This document shows, piece after piece, positions 1 through 13,500 of a DNA stretch of 64,000 bases. Both the position numbers and the translations under genes were made by a program. Position 1 is the stretch's first letter. Every line of letters begins with the position of its first letter. The stretch is from Edolisoma coerulescens. Taxonomy: Eukaryota; Chordata; Aves; Passeriformes; Campephagidae. The notes below the pieces were generated by a model that saw only the letters and a list, made by a program, of their open reading frames with translations, searched no databases and was not told the DNA's origin. The stretch spans positions 2,647,270-2,711,269 of the forward strand of contig VWZW01006255.1 of NCBI GenBank assembly GCA_013397115.1. The letters run 5' to 3'.

Positions 1-1147
1 AACTGTGAGGTCAAAAAAGTGCTCTGCTATTAAACCTTTCTGCATCTTAAATTCCTTCCACTTCATGTGTCACAGGCTCCTTTCAGTTTGCTCACCTGAG
101 AAGGTTCACAGGACAATGCCTCAGTGCCCCAGAGTGACAGGAGAGGAAACATGCATGTCTCAGGCACCTCTCACATGTCAGAGTGCTTTACTCAAAGTGA
201 CAATCAGCATGATGCTGAGAGAAACAACCAGAAATAAGAAAATCGAGGAGGGAATGGTACAGAGAGGGCATAACATTTTATAGTAACTGATATTCACAAA
301 CATAGCAAAGGACAGCCATACAACACCACCAGATTCAAAGCTCTCTGTTGCCAAGACTTGGGCCTGAGGCACACCCCATACAGCCTCTCCTCCTTTCCTA
401 AATGCCCTTTCCAAGATGACCCAAGCTGGCTAAACAGGAAATTAATTTCTTATCTGTCTTCAAATGCAAACTATTCCCTTTTGTCTCTCTCAAATAATAA
501 TGTCCCGTGAGGCAACGTACCTTATGTGCGTTACTTAAAACTACATATATATATTTGATTTGCTACTTCAACCTTGTCTAGTCAAACAGTTATCTTATCA
601 AAGACAGATACTGGTCTAATCTGACACAATTAGCTTTTGTTAAAAACATATGGCATTTTATCCAATTTTCCATGTAACTCCATGTCCTTGAATTATCCTT
701 TTCCATCAAAAGTGGTTCAAAGACTTTGTTTAGTACTGAGGTCAGACATACATAGCCATCCTCAATCCAAAATGCTTACAAACTTCAGTCCTTGACTACT
801 GTCCTAAGTCAGACAAAGCTGTATTTTTCTTAAATGTGATGGTCAAATATTTTTCAGCTGAAAAATCAGCTTTCAACTGAATGAAAAAGCCCTTGGAAAA
901 ATTCTGACTTTTCATTGAAGTGTCAGGCATCTAATCCCAGAAATATTTTCAACTGAGAAATCAAAGATATTTCTATTACAAATGTTAATTTATTGTCCTG
1001 CAGAAATTTAGTTCAAATCCCTCACTGATCAAACAGAGCTTTCCTGGGGGTGCATCAAGTACTACTATGAAAGAATCTGGAATAACACACACCATCATGC
1101 ACAGATACATAAAATAATATTTTGGAAGGGCTAGACTTCCTAAATTA
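1..1147. other. Non-coding, nothing recognised
   Basis: AT-rich sequence with frequent stops in every frame. The only structure seen is an 18-bp perfect palindrome at 849-866 centred on CAGCTG, an E-box core flanked by T and A runs, which may be chance. No repeat family, exon or RNA gene is recognisable. Confidence 0.6.
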
Positions 1148-1214
1148 TTTGGCATATACACCTCTAGACTGTAGACAAGAGTCTTGTCTGCTATCTAGAT
1201 GTGTATATGCCAAA
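1148..1214. repeat. 67-bp near-perfect palindrome (hairpin/cruciform, miRNA-like or MITE-like)
   Basis: The left arm at 1148-1180 begins TTTGGCATATACACCTC and is followed by one central base. The right arm at 1182-1214 is its reverse complement, ending GTGTATATGCCAAA. I count about four mismatches in 33 paired positions. The outer block GTGTATATGCCAAA and the inner block TCTTGTCT pair perfectly, with most mismatches clustered between them. As RNA this would form one long hairpin on either strand. As DNA it could be a short palindromic transposon relic, since some palindromic MITEs in vertebrates gave rise to microRNAs. No target-site duplication is clear at the edges. The arms are read directly; function is unknown. 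Confidence 0.8.
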
Positions 1215-4200
1215 AATAGCAGAGGGAGTTGCTCCAGTTGTGCTCTGGAAAACAATTAGCTACAGAGTGAAAAATACGTATTTTTAGTAAAGGTGTCAGT
1301 TGCTTATCTAGATCATGGCAATGCCAATGATCCAAATGAACGAAGGGAAATTGACCCTTCAGGGTATTTCTATGGGCTGAGGAAGTATAACTAAGGAGAG
1401 GCAACCTCGTTTAGATCTTTCATGATATTGACACCCACAAATGGTTGCTCACACACTAGATACCAACTACTGCCACACTTCTAAGCCTCCTGGACAAAAA
1501 GCTGATCAGATTTCTGGAGACCATACCCAGTATCTCTGTGTTGCAGTTCACTTAACTCCCCAGAAGATGAACATCTGCCCTTGGTAGAGCAATTGTCACA
1601 GGCAGAGGCACTGGGAACATCCTACCCCAGCATAGCTCTCTCCTTCACTGCTGCATTCCTAGGTCCAGACTTCCACAGCTGATCACGCTCAGGTTTGCTC
1701 TGGCTCCTGGGGGAGCAGAGGGAGTGGTACCACTGGCCAGGCAGAAAGGAGGGAAAAGCAGTCCTTGTCCAGGAGAAGCAGAGACTGTGTAAAACACTGG
1801 GATAGGAACTGGATAGCACAGGAGTGTGGAAGGACACGGCATGGAAAGGGGATGGTCCCAGCTGTCCAGGGCAATACACGGCCACACACAAAACGCCTTA
1901 CTGTAGATACTGCCACTACCTGGTAATTTTACTGCTGTTCACCAGTGAAACATTCATCATCATGATGTTCGTGGAGATTGAGTCTACTTAACTGAGCTTT
2001 AAGTCAGTCTCTGTGACAGTACTGAAGGTATCTATTGCCAGGGACACCTATTTTGTGCAACACCTGCAATAAAATAAACATTTGAGCCTCTGAAAGCTGT
2101 TTATCATCAATCATGTTCTGGCTGGGATAGTGCTTTCCCCATGCACCTTGCTACAGCATCCTAACAACAGTTCTGCAGAAACAGAGGACTCTTTGAACTG
2201 GTGTCAATTGCCACAAGATCTGCAATGCAAATTGGAGATTTTTTCCCAGAAAAAGAGAGAATAATCCACTACTATAATTATAATCTTGTATGTTAGAGAT
2301 AAGAGTTTAACAACAAAAAAACCCTTCAAATCTAAATACATTGCACAATTTTTCTCAATATGCTAAATGAGTTAAGTGCTGCTTTGTTGACAAACTTCAA
2401 ACTAATAATTATAACTGAGTACAAAGTCAATACAGTACTGTAACACTCAGGGAAGAACTACAGGTTCATGCACAAAGACAATGAAGTACTTATTCCACTG
2501 CTGGAGAACAAAGAGGAGCTTAGATCATGTGCTCCTACAGAATGCTAGCAAGATAAATTAAGTAGAGCTAAGTAACTAGATAAGGTTTAGCAAGTGTAGT
2601 CACACAGACGTAACCCAGGACAACTAGGAACACCAAAAAAGGTAATCTGAAGATTGAATATTTCCTCAGATAGTAATTCAACTAACTTTGAGGAGGGAAT
2701 TAACTTGAACAAGTACTTCTATGACTTTCGTAGTGACGACTACCTTCTAAACCTGTTAACTAATTAAATTAATAAAGCCTAAATTTTAGACTGTACACAG
2801 TCTTTTACATTATCAAGTCTGAACTCCTGGCCATCAGAGACGTCTAAGGTTCATCTGTATTGACTTCAGAAATTTGTGCATATTAAAGAATACCAGGTGT
2901 CAGGAAGGTATCCATTTCTGATCAGAAAATACCAGCAATGAAGATTTCATTACTTCCCTTAAGAGCATTTGCCACTGAGTAGTCACTGTTAAAACATCTT
3001 GCATCTTTTATCACAGATTTAGTTTATTGCCTGCATTAATTTAATTTCTTGGAAATGTAAATAATTTCTAGTGAGAGATAGTAGCAATTTCCAATTTTGA
3101 CAAAACCAATGCATTTATTTGAGCCTTTGCTCTTCTCCTTTTTTTTTCTTTTTGTTTTGTTTTAAGAATTTGACTTGAACTTTCCAGGCAGCTCATTTCC
3201 TGGGACAGCAGTGCAAGCTCTGCATCATCTGAGGATGTACCTTGATGCCAGCAATTTCTATACTGCAGTGTTACATAAAAATCATTAAGTACTCAAAAAT
3301 ATGACTGCTACTGCTAAGATACCAGTGAGCTTAGCAATGTGTTCTAAGTTTCCACATTTTCTACAGGTGTTTTGGGAGGCTGAAGTTTCTATTTTGGGGT
3401 GGAGACAGGTGGTAGGTTAGGGGGTTTTTGCCTTTTTTTTAAGGTGCCATCATGGATTTTGATTTTAAAAATCATTAGGAATTATCATTCTCCTAATACA
3501 TAATAAGTGACCTTCAATTTGGATTATTAATTAACAAGATAAATCCAGATGTAGTGGGCCATACCAGAGCACTGGAAAGCCTTGCTAAGTCAGGTGTCTC
3601 TGGCACTGCTGCACCCCATTTTGGCAGGAGCTTGGAGGACTCCATGACCTCAGTCACTGGTGGATATGCCAAGGAATGCCTTGCCAGGGAGTCTTAGTGG
3701 TGAAGCTCTGGACAAGCACTTATTACAGCTCCCCATGAACAATTCAGCCCTTAGACACCACAACGCTGACACAACCTCAGCTTGAAGCACAAATCAATGT
3801 GTATTGTTTTTGGATTTTCACTTCCAACCCCCTCACAGGACTTTTGCAATTCACACATCGCGAGTCTCATCCACTGCTTTAGCTCATATAGAAAGCAGGA
3901 GGCATGTCAGAGCTGGAGCTGCTCAAAGCTCTTCCACTTGGTCACAACAAGATTTCAGTTCTTCACCTGATCTTCTGTTCCCCACCCTGGAGTGCTGGCT
4001 GTTACTGGGTTACCTGTGGCCACACCATTGCAGAAGACCAGTTATTTATAGGACCAGGCTATCCATGCTCCTCTCACAGGCTTAGAAGTCATTTTGGTAT
4101 CTGACACAAGCAGATACCTAGTCATAAGCATTTTGGGAAACCAAAGCTAGCAAGGCAGCTAACATAAATCCTGAAAGCTAAAGCCCCGGAGAAGAAAGGA

Positions 4201-7200
4201 CCATGCTTCACTTGCCTTCCACAGCAGACTGCAGAGCTATGTAAATGTGCTGCTCTGCTCAAAACAGGTCCCCTCTACAAACAACAAAATTCTGGAAGAA
4301 CTCCGAGGTGTCAAGTGTCTTCAAGTGACCAAACTCCTTCTTGTGCTCTCTCATGGGAAAAACAGACCAATGTGTTTAGCTATCTAAATGTCAGCATCAT
4401 CCAATTCAGCAGCAGCCACCAACCAATAATTTGACCATACCTCCCCCCCCAAAAAAAGTGACTAGAGTGAAATCTGAGTGGGAAACTGTTTTGGTATTAG
4501 ATCTGGGTTAGGAGTTTAGCACAGGAGTTGTCAGAGATGGGAAAGAAAAAGAAAAACAGTGATCTCAATAAATGTGTTTCTTAACCAAATCATGTTCATA
4601 GAATAGCTACACCTGCTCATGCACAAGATTGATAGCTTTTGTATTATGAGCAGCTCATGACTGAAACCCCAATAAGTGACCTCTCCATCTGTAATAAAAC
4701 ACAGAATGAGAAAACCTCATGCTCATTCATGCTGCACTGTACTTTTCCCCACCTCTGTCCCTGTCTGTGTTTGTGTCAGGGGCAGCACCAGTGCACGTGG
4801 GCAGTGTGCTGGCAATAAACAGAAGGGAAAGATGCCAACCACAGAAGTCACTTGTCACACTTGCAAAAAAATCTGTCTTGTTCCCACCCACATCCTGCCC
4901 CATGTCTCTCCAGCTCTGCCCATCACAGCTCACTGTCCCCACTCAGAGTTTGCCAGCATTCACAGGCTCCCAGGAAAGCCTGTCACACCAAGACAGTTGT
5001 CCTGCTCCAGACTGACAGTGACAGGAGCAGGGAGATGAGCCATCCCGGCTGGAGATTTAGTGTTTGCTTTTCCTATTTCTGATTTATGTTTGATAAGTGC
5101 TCTGCTGATCAAAAGTCAGTTTGATCTCTTAATATGTACCCTCTGTTCTGTTATTTTAATCTGCCACTGTTCATAAACAAAGTATTCTGGTTTACCTATG
5201 CAGAATTTTAAACTAATATTAGGATAAATACCTCATATTTCTTTCCATGTTCAGTAATCTGGTTTTTTTCTTAGATATGTGCCATAATTAATTATGCTCA
5301 GTTGCTCTTTGCACTGGAATTTTCATACCTCTTAGGGAACATTATTTTGTGAGGGCTTTCTAGCTGGTGTTTCTCTGTATTAAAATATCCTTACAACAGC
5401 AAAGGTCTGGCTTGCCAGAAGGCTGCTTTCTTTGGATTACAGCTGAACCTATTCCTGGGCAATGTGTCTTCACATCTTCAACACTGAGCCCTCCACTTCT
5501 TAATGTGCTTTCTTCACAAACCTGTTAGAGACTGCCAACTTCATCCAGCTAGCTAATTGTGTCTATAACATGGGTTACACATTGGAAAAAGCTGCTGGAG
5601 AATCTGGACACAATCTTTGGATCAATCTGCTCATAGAAGTAGAGACTTTCAGAGGATATATTAAACTAGACAGGCTTTGTATTAGCAAGACTTTACAAAG
5701 GCTGTCCAGCTCAGCTCAGCCCAGGGAGATGTAAAGACTGCTTATTTTAAGCCAGTCTCAGCATCTCTTATTCATTACCAATCTGGCCAGAAGCACAACA
5801 TGCTGCTGAGTAAAATATACTTCTGCAAAATGCTAAACCATGTCCTGATCTTGCCACACAGCTTTTGAATCTAATTCCATATGTGGAATGAGCATGGTTT
5901 GTCATAATCACACAAAAAAGCAATGGTGTATTTCCATGATTACACTGTATGTTTTGCAGTTGCTGTCAGCTTGCTCAAGGGTTTTAGCACAGGTCATGTT
6001 GGTATCCTGCCTTTACATTCTAGAGGGACACATACATCCCTGATTACAAGTTCTGTTTGTACACTCACACTGGGCCAAGAGAATAGCAGTCCAGTCAATC
6101 CTCACTACTGTACCAAACAGTCCTCAAAAAGCTTTATCAGAATTTTCATTTTCCTTGGAGCTACTGTTCCCTTCTGACATGACACCAACCTCCTTTTTTA
6201 TTCTTTGTCCCACAGTCTTCTGATAAAGGAAGAGAGATTCTATCATCTTTATACAGATTTTCTTTTCTAAAAGATATAGTGAATTATCACTTTTGTTTCT
6301 GTTTTTTTTTAGTACCTTTACAAAAACAAGCAAGCATCAGAATAAAAGAGACATTGTTCCTCCAAGCCTTCTTCCATGTTTGTAGCTCATCCTTCTACTA
6401 AATTCTGCAAGAAAATAAGTTCTTTACAGGATTTTTCTCATAAGGGATTGTATTTTCCTTTTAAGTTGTACCTTTAAAACTTTGAGAGCATCCTTTGACT
6501 CTTGGCAATGCAGAAGCTGGAGAGTTCTCAAAAACCATCTCCACAGATCTGTGAACTATTTTAACTATTATTGTGCTGCTATATCTCATGTATTCGATTA
6601 AATATCTCATCTGACTTCCTGAAAAAATGCCAAATAATTATTTTTCTATTTGAACATAATTTTGGTGCATTGGCTTTAGCTCTCCATCTGCATCACCAGA
6701 GGCCCATAGCAAGACTATTACTCCAGCTGTTGCTCACAAAGTTCTAGCAGCCATTTTCTTGCCTTGCTTTCACTGCAGTATTTTAGCTTCAGCAGAATTA
6801 CGCCCATTTGTTTGGAAACTCTTGGTCACACTACTCTCTTGTCACTGTCTACTTCCACCACCCTGTTACAGGGTAGAGACTCTACAACCATTGCTATCCT
6901 CAGGAGCTGTCTTGGTGCAGATTCATTGTACCTGATATAGTTTATTGATGAAAGGTTTCTGAAAGCTTTCACTGTATTTGAATCAGACCTTCTCTCTCCT
7001 CCTCTGTGATATTAAAGTAATTCACTTGACCAAAAGCAGTTTGTACTTATACTTCACTGCATTTAATTTTTCAGGTTTATTCTCCCTGCATCCTGCAAAT
7101 GATTAGATTCGTGGTGCCACTGGTATTAAACTGTCATTACCAAGGGGTGTAACCGCTGCCAGTACTCATTCTTCACACATCTGATTTCTGGAATACTTCT

Positions 7201-8260
7201 CTGCCAGATGGTGATGCCAAGGACAATCTCCTGAAACAATCTTCCACACAGAGTGCAGAAACCCCTGCTAACTTGCCTGTGCTTCTAAATTAGTTCCCTC
7301 TGCCAGCACCAGGGATCAAGTGTTTTATACAAAAGCGGCACTTCAAGCGAAGAGCTTCAAAGTGATCTCACCTGAGGCAGCTGGCAGCAAAGACTTTCTA
7401 AGGCTTTAAGGGCCTATGCACAGACAGGTCAAAAGAGTGCTCATCCTTTCTAATGCAATAATTTAGCTTACTCATACCAATGGTATCTCCAGTTCTGTGA
7501 TCACGTTAAACGTGCCATAATGCCGAAGTTCCTTTTCTGCAAGAAAAGAAACCCTATTGCCAAGCCATGGGTAGAACAGTTTTGCAATGTCCTGAGAAAT
7601 TTCTATGCCTTAAAACCTGCCAGAAAATATCTTTAATTCTTTTGAGGTCAAATTTCTTTCTATGAATCCCATGTTCACTCATGTTTTCACAAACTTAACA
7701 ATTTTGAAGTTTCTGCTGGGTTTGGTGCCATATTTATTACACAGAAATTTATTTGGTTTTTATCTTTATCCTCTAGATTTATTTAATGTAGTATTTTCTA
7801 ATTATAAAAATGGATGCCTTTCATACACTCCTAGTTTCCTTGGTAAGGAGGGCATTGTGTTTGATTTCTTCTATTTTGCCTTAGGAACTCTATATTCTCA
7901 TGTTCTGAAGTGAGATTCATTCCACCAAGTTTTTGGTACTTAATTATTAGCCATCTAAGTCTAATTTAGTTGTTTAGACTCTTTTACAGTCAATAAAGGG
8001 AAAGAAACTCACCCTAACCTCAATTCATTCCAATTAGTCTTATCCTGCAGTGCTGGAGTTAGTGGTCTTGGGTTTAGCCGTTTCTTTTTACTGATGAAAA
8101 AGTTAAGACTGGCAGGTTAGATGTCTGCCAGATATCCTGCTGTAAGGTGTCTCAAGATAGGGAATACCAGTGATGTCAACTTAAAATCATACCCATTTTT
8201 CAGAAAAGTCACATGCATGGCATCAACACTGATAGGATTAGTGCAGCAGTCTTGCCTCTT
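1215..8260. other. Non-coding, nothing recognised
   Basis: AT-rich intron-like or intergenic sequence. It contains homopolymer runs (a C run followed by an A run near 4441-4458) and a G-rich stretch near 3390-3425. Short open frames, for example around 4676-5040, lack similarity to any family I know and show no convincing splice context. No CR1 end, LTR or tRNA was seen. Confidence 0.55.
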
Positions 8261-8430
8261 CATTGTGTGTGTGGCTGGGTTATGTATCTCTGGTGGTGCT
8301 GTTGAGTTGGTTGTAAGTTTCTTGGTGTTTTTCATCTGTTTGGGGTTTTGATTTTGGTGGTGGTAGTGGTTGTTTTGTTTGGGGAGGGTTGGGAGGCTAT
8401 TTTGAGGGACAGTTGGTGGTTTTTTGTCAG
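8261..8430 (+). repeat. G/T-skewed low-complexity tract
   Basis: For about 170 bases the plus strand is dominated by G and T, with runs such as GGTGGTGGTAGTGG and GGGGAGGGTTGGGAGG (around 8379-8396). The latter could form a two-tetrad G-quadruplex. It is a compositional feature with no recognisable family. A similar tract occurs at 10496-10560. Confidence 0.5.
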
Positions 8431-10495
8431 ATGAAGGGTCATTTTCTTGTTACTATACAACTGATGGCGGCAAAGGTTTTTCTTCTACTCTTTATCTGCC
8501 GGACACAGTCTGCATCTTCCAAACTTCTTTCTAATATGAATTTGTCTCTTCATATATTCTTTTTGAATCTTATATGACTATTCTACTATCCTTTGTATGC
8601 TCTAGCCTTCTATTTTCAAGAGTAGTTACATTACCACTCATCAATTATATAAGAAGGTCTCCATTTAGGTCTCTGATTTTTACTTTCATGGAGGCGTTAC
8701 ATTCAGGATATAATAGACTTCAAATGACTTGAGTAAGATGTCTTGCTTTTCTGTTCTGCCTCAGGGAGCTCTCAACTAAGACTCTGGTCTGCAAATACCC
8801 CAGACATTTACTCAGCACATATAAGAGAACAAGCCACTTCTCAGTCTGCAGCTACTTCTATATAAAAAGATGTGACTAAGATCAGTTCCACTAACTTCCT
8901 CCATTTTGCCCACATCTCTGCAATGCTTCCAGTTTCAAAGTTGAAAGCAGCAAATTTTCAGCCATATTCTGCAAAAAAGCCAGAGTTAATTCTTAGGGTC
9001 TGACATTACGTCTGGGTCTGGAATTTAAGTCAGACAGACTTTCCTGTAAAGACACATTGAACCAGATTTTATTAATACTGATTTTCATTACTCTCCCTTC
9101 TTTCAGACACAAGAAAGACAAAGACAGAAAGAATGAATCTTAAAAAAAAAAAAAAGAGACCTGATGATTTGATTTTGCAGAGCTACTGTATTATCTGTTT
9201 CATCCTCAATTGTTTAGTATTTTAAGTTACAATGGTAGCAGGACTTTTTAATTTTTTTAAACCGCTCCTTGAAAAGATTTTCAAAAGTCACAAAGAACTA
9301 CAGCAGAATTTTCTTATAACAGCTATAAGTTAAAATTAAAATATAACTTATACCAGATTTAATGATTCCTCCTCAGCTTTCTCCACAGTGCAGATTAACT
9401 AATCTTTACATGTTAAATCACTGTAGATCTCACAGGCTTTTCAAACACACATCTGTTATTCTAAAAATTAAATCTAACATAGCCATTGCCCAATTTTTCA
9501 ACCAGTCCATACTGATAACTCCCCATCCTCTAAAAATTCCATGGTACATGAGAGCATGTAGAGCATCCTCTCTTGCAAGAGCCAGGAGGGGAGCTCCCTC
9601 TAAAACATCTCTCCTTCTTTGGTCACTTTAATCTGCTGTACATGCACTTCAGAGCTGGCGATGTCTCTGTGCCTCCCCAGTTCAGTCATGCACACAAGCT
9701 GTGCTCTGTAGCCCCCAAATAATCTCAGTCAGCTGTTAGCAGGAGTCAGCCACGTGCACAACTCAGAGAAAAGTTCCATGGTTTGCCTGCTCCCACTCAA
9801 ACACTACCAAAATGGAAATGTTTAGCTCTTTAGGCTAACAAGTAACTTATACCAAATCATCCTTTAAAAAAATAACACACACACACTAAACTCTAACAAA
9901 GAGCAAAATGTGAATTCTCCTTATTACAGAAAATAGATTGAACAAACAGAAGTGACATCTTTGCTTTCATGCCTTTCTTAAGTATATTTCTTCACAAACA
10001 CAATAAAAAGTAATATTAAAATTTGTAAGTAATCGACAAATTGAGACTCCAAAATATTCACAAAAAGGGTACTAAAACAAAAGGCTGCAAATCTCAAGAA
10101 ATCTTAAAAACATTGGACAAAGGATGGATATTGGGAGCAGTGACATTAACTTCTAGGTACTCCTGCCTGCAGAAACGTAGTACCTGCAGTAGAATATCAA
10201 ATGACATATGTAACAAATGTGCATTTATAGCAATTTGATACAAGAAAACATGGTCTGGAAAAATTGCTCTGTGTAATTTTAATTAGTATCACAAGAATTC
10301 TTGTACTTTGGGGCTTTTTAATAGTAAGTATAGTGTGAGCATATTTGCCTTTGAGGAGGATGGGATTGCCCTCAGTTACAGAGCCCCCTTTATGTGATGA
10401 GGCAAAAGGCAAATCATCTTTAGGGCCAGATGCAGGGCTTTGCAGAACTGCCACATGTATTTCTGCCTGGGGCCACATCTTCTGCTTTGTTGAAG
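8431..10495. other. Non-coding, nothing recognised
   Basis: AT-rich sequence with a run of A near 9142-9154, a short AC microsatellite near 9873-9887, and a 9-bp inverted repeat (TATAAGTTA and its complement) near 9324-9353. No gene or repeat family is recognised. Confidence 0.55.
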
Positions 10496-10565
10496 GGGTG
10501 GGTGAGGTGTTTGGGTTTGGATTTTTTTGTTGTTGTGGTTGGTTTATTGGGGGGTTCCCCCCCAA
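10496..10565 (+). repeat. G/T-skewed tract ending in a G-run/C-run hairpin
   Basis: A second G/T-rich plus-strand tract containing GGGGTGGGTGAGG and ending in TTGGGGGG-TT-CCCCCC-CAA, a short G:C stem. It lies inside a 173-codon minus-strand open frame (10197-10718). That frame is probably a by-product of the skew, because a stop-poor pyrimidine/A-rich complement results. No protein family is visible in it. Confidence 0.45.
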
Positions 10566-13500
10566 ACAAGTTATTTCTCTCTTACTATGATATTTTTCAT
10601 AGCAGAGCCACAGCTGGACTAGGATTCTGCTCCTCCAACAAAAAGAAAGTGAACCTCTTAAGTCTGAGTCAAAGCAGCCACAACATTTCTGCCAGAATAT
10701 CTTTCCCCATTTGAACATGCTAATGCTGTTTTATCAAAAAGATAGTGATTTTTGCCAACATCCTCAAAATTTGACAGAACATGTCAATTTAACAAAGTGT
10801 GATCACAGCAAATTTTAGGTTCTGATTTTTCATCCTAATATGAAGTCAAAACTTTTTTTTACATCTCAGATTTTTCTGTCTAATGGAAAACCTAAACATT
10901 CTGGAATATGGCTACAATGGCTGCAATGGCAATAGTGTTTCTCCTCAAATTTACCTGGGACTTCTCATTTGAAAATACTCTTTCAGGGTTACCTGTATCT
11001 TTGTGAAGAAGGCACTATACAGGAGGAAGATTTCCATATTAGCTGTTTGTTTCAGACGATGTTAAAAAAAATATCACAATGCCATAGTTCGATTCCTGAT
11101 AAATCCTCATGAGATCATTTTTAAATGCATTGCTCTTAGAGCAAAGAGGACATCAGATCAGTGAAACTCAGAATAGACAGAAGCTGAACCAGGAATGGGG
11201 AAACACATTTAGATATTGAGCCTTGTGTCAGTAAGACAGAAAGGAAGAGGAACTGTGCCTGGCAAGACTGAAACTGCCAAGGCAAAGGGATGGTCAAACA
11301 GCAATCAGGCCAACCAGGATAAAAATTTCTGGGCATGTGAACTGAGAGTGGAAGCCTGGAGGTCAATGGGAAAATGGGTATTTGATTATAAAAGTAGGGC
11401 ATGATAACATTGCAGCACTGTGTATGGATTAAAATTCTATACACGTGCCTATACCGGCATCCTTAATCCAGTTTCACAATCGGAAGTTGCCACCTTTACA
11501 ATATTAATAACCTTCTTTTACACAGGCTGTTGTATGGCAGAGACGCGCAGGCGGGCTGTTCTGCCCAGGGAGGGCTGCAGCACAAAGCAGTGCTTCCCTA
11601 TCTTCTCCCTATCCCTGAATTGGGCAGGCATGAATTTGGTCCAGCTGTAATTCCCAAGTTATTCCAAGAGGTTTGCACTCAGTTTCTTCCAATTTTTAAA
11701 GCAGCCTTAGTGCAAAATCTACCTTTTCCTATTACACTATTTAAATTACGTCTCCCTGGAGATGCAACCAGAGCAGCTGAGGTGTGATAAGACTTCTTGC
11801 CAGCCTTAAAATGCTGTAGACCCACATCTGATGTTCTTTTGAAATGCCAGCACTGCACATGGATTTTTCTTCCTCTTTTATGCTGCCCTAAACGATGTGA
11901 TTATGTCTGTAATACTATAAAGCAACTGTGTCAACAATAAAGAGGGAACATTTATGGCATAGGTTATTAAAACAATGAAAAATAGGCCAGTGCAATTTAA
12001 GTTCCTTGAGTGGGCTGAATAACAACTAGTTAAATAAGGAACAATGATAAATAATTTATTACAGAATCATCGCAACAAGAACAAGAAAATTGCATTCACT
12101 TTAAACTGCATCTCAAGAGGCTTCAGAGCAGAAGCATGGACAATACACAATGAATGTGTCAGAGCAAATGCAAAAGAAAGGGGCTTTAGAGAACCTGTTG
12201 CAAAATGAAGTAATCGCTCAACTTCAGAACATCCACATACATTAACACCAGCCAGTTAAACACACCAGACAAAAGTTTATGCTAAAAGTAGTAGTGGCTT
12301 AGGGGACTGAAGATTACTGTGGTGGCTGGGTAGATTGTCTGCTTCAGTAAGCAGCCCCTGCTACTCTGTGTGGTCAAGGCTCTGTGCAAGCATGGGCATG
12401 ATGAGGGCTCATTTTTACAGAGTGGGATAAAAGCTCATTAGGAAGTTATAAGGCTGCTTACAACTAAGGCCTAGCTCAGACATCATCAGATTAAGAAAGG
12501 TAAAGTAATACTCATCTTCAATTACTTATTCTGGAAGAGAATGAAAGAACAGAGCAGACAGAACCAAGTATAATCAAATACAACTTCCATTACAAGCCTG
12601 TATTTTTCATGCTCAGTCTGACAACTCAGTTCAAACAATTCAAGTTGTTTGTAATAACAAAGCAAATATTTCCAAAGATTAAAAACCTAGAATTAGGCTT
12701 GTACTTCCATTTTTGGCCTTTTAATTAGGTTTTTCTGAAGTACTGAAAACAGAGCAACTCTAATTAATGGCTTTCATACTTTGCTTTTTAATAATAGCTC
12801 TTTCCAGCCTGGCAGTTTGGAGGTTTCAGATAAAATTGGGAACTGATCAAAAAAGATTGTTTGGCTTGATTTTACTCTAACAGAAATGACACAAACCTAA
12901 ACTTGCCTTACACAATTTGATCTCATGAGATTTTCACCTTGATTGTGGTTCTGATAAGAATTTATATTACAATGTCACCATCTTTTCTGAAGTAGACTCA
13001 ACTAATTTTTCACACTAACTCAGTATATGACCTTGGATGAAGAAATCACCCAATCTTCTGACAGACGCAGCTTAACTTTTAAAAATAAATACAACAAGCG
13101 AACACACAAACACCACCATAGAACAATTTCCATGTCTGTAGTGTACAGGACAGAACAAGTTATTTAGCCTTTCAATTTTTAATTGAGATCGGAGGCATAT
13201 TTTAGATTTCTTCAGGATAAAGAATTTGTACTTTGTGTGTAAAGCAGTGATACCATAAACAGCCAACAATGAAAGAAAAGGAGGCACTGGTGTGGTTAGG
13301 CCCAAGACCCAGTGTTCCTTCCTCAGTATTTCTACAATATTGCTGCAGAACTTGAATCACTACTCAGTGTTACTTTTTTTGTTCCTTTCTTCTTTAAGGA
13401 GGCAGGGAGAAAGACTGGGGAAGATGGCACAAGCAAGAAAGCAAGAGAAACGAGCAGGGGAGAGAAAGTGGGATGACAAATCAATAAAGTAAATTTTCCC

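Noticed and set aside
10197..10718. 173-codon minus-strand open frame, the longest in the window
   Set aside because: It spans a G/T-skewed low-complexity tract, has no recognisable domain or signal, and has no splice or promoter context. The length is explained by the skewed composition.
11080..11100. tRNA B-box-like GTTCGATTCC
   Set aside because: No A box, acceptor stem or cloverleaf can be drawn around it.
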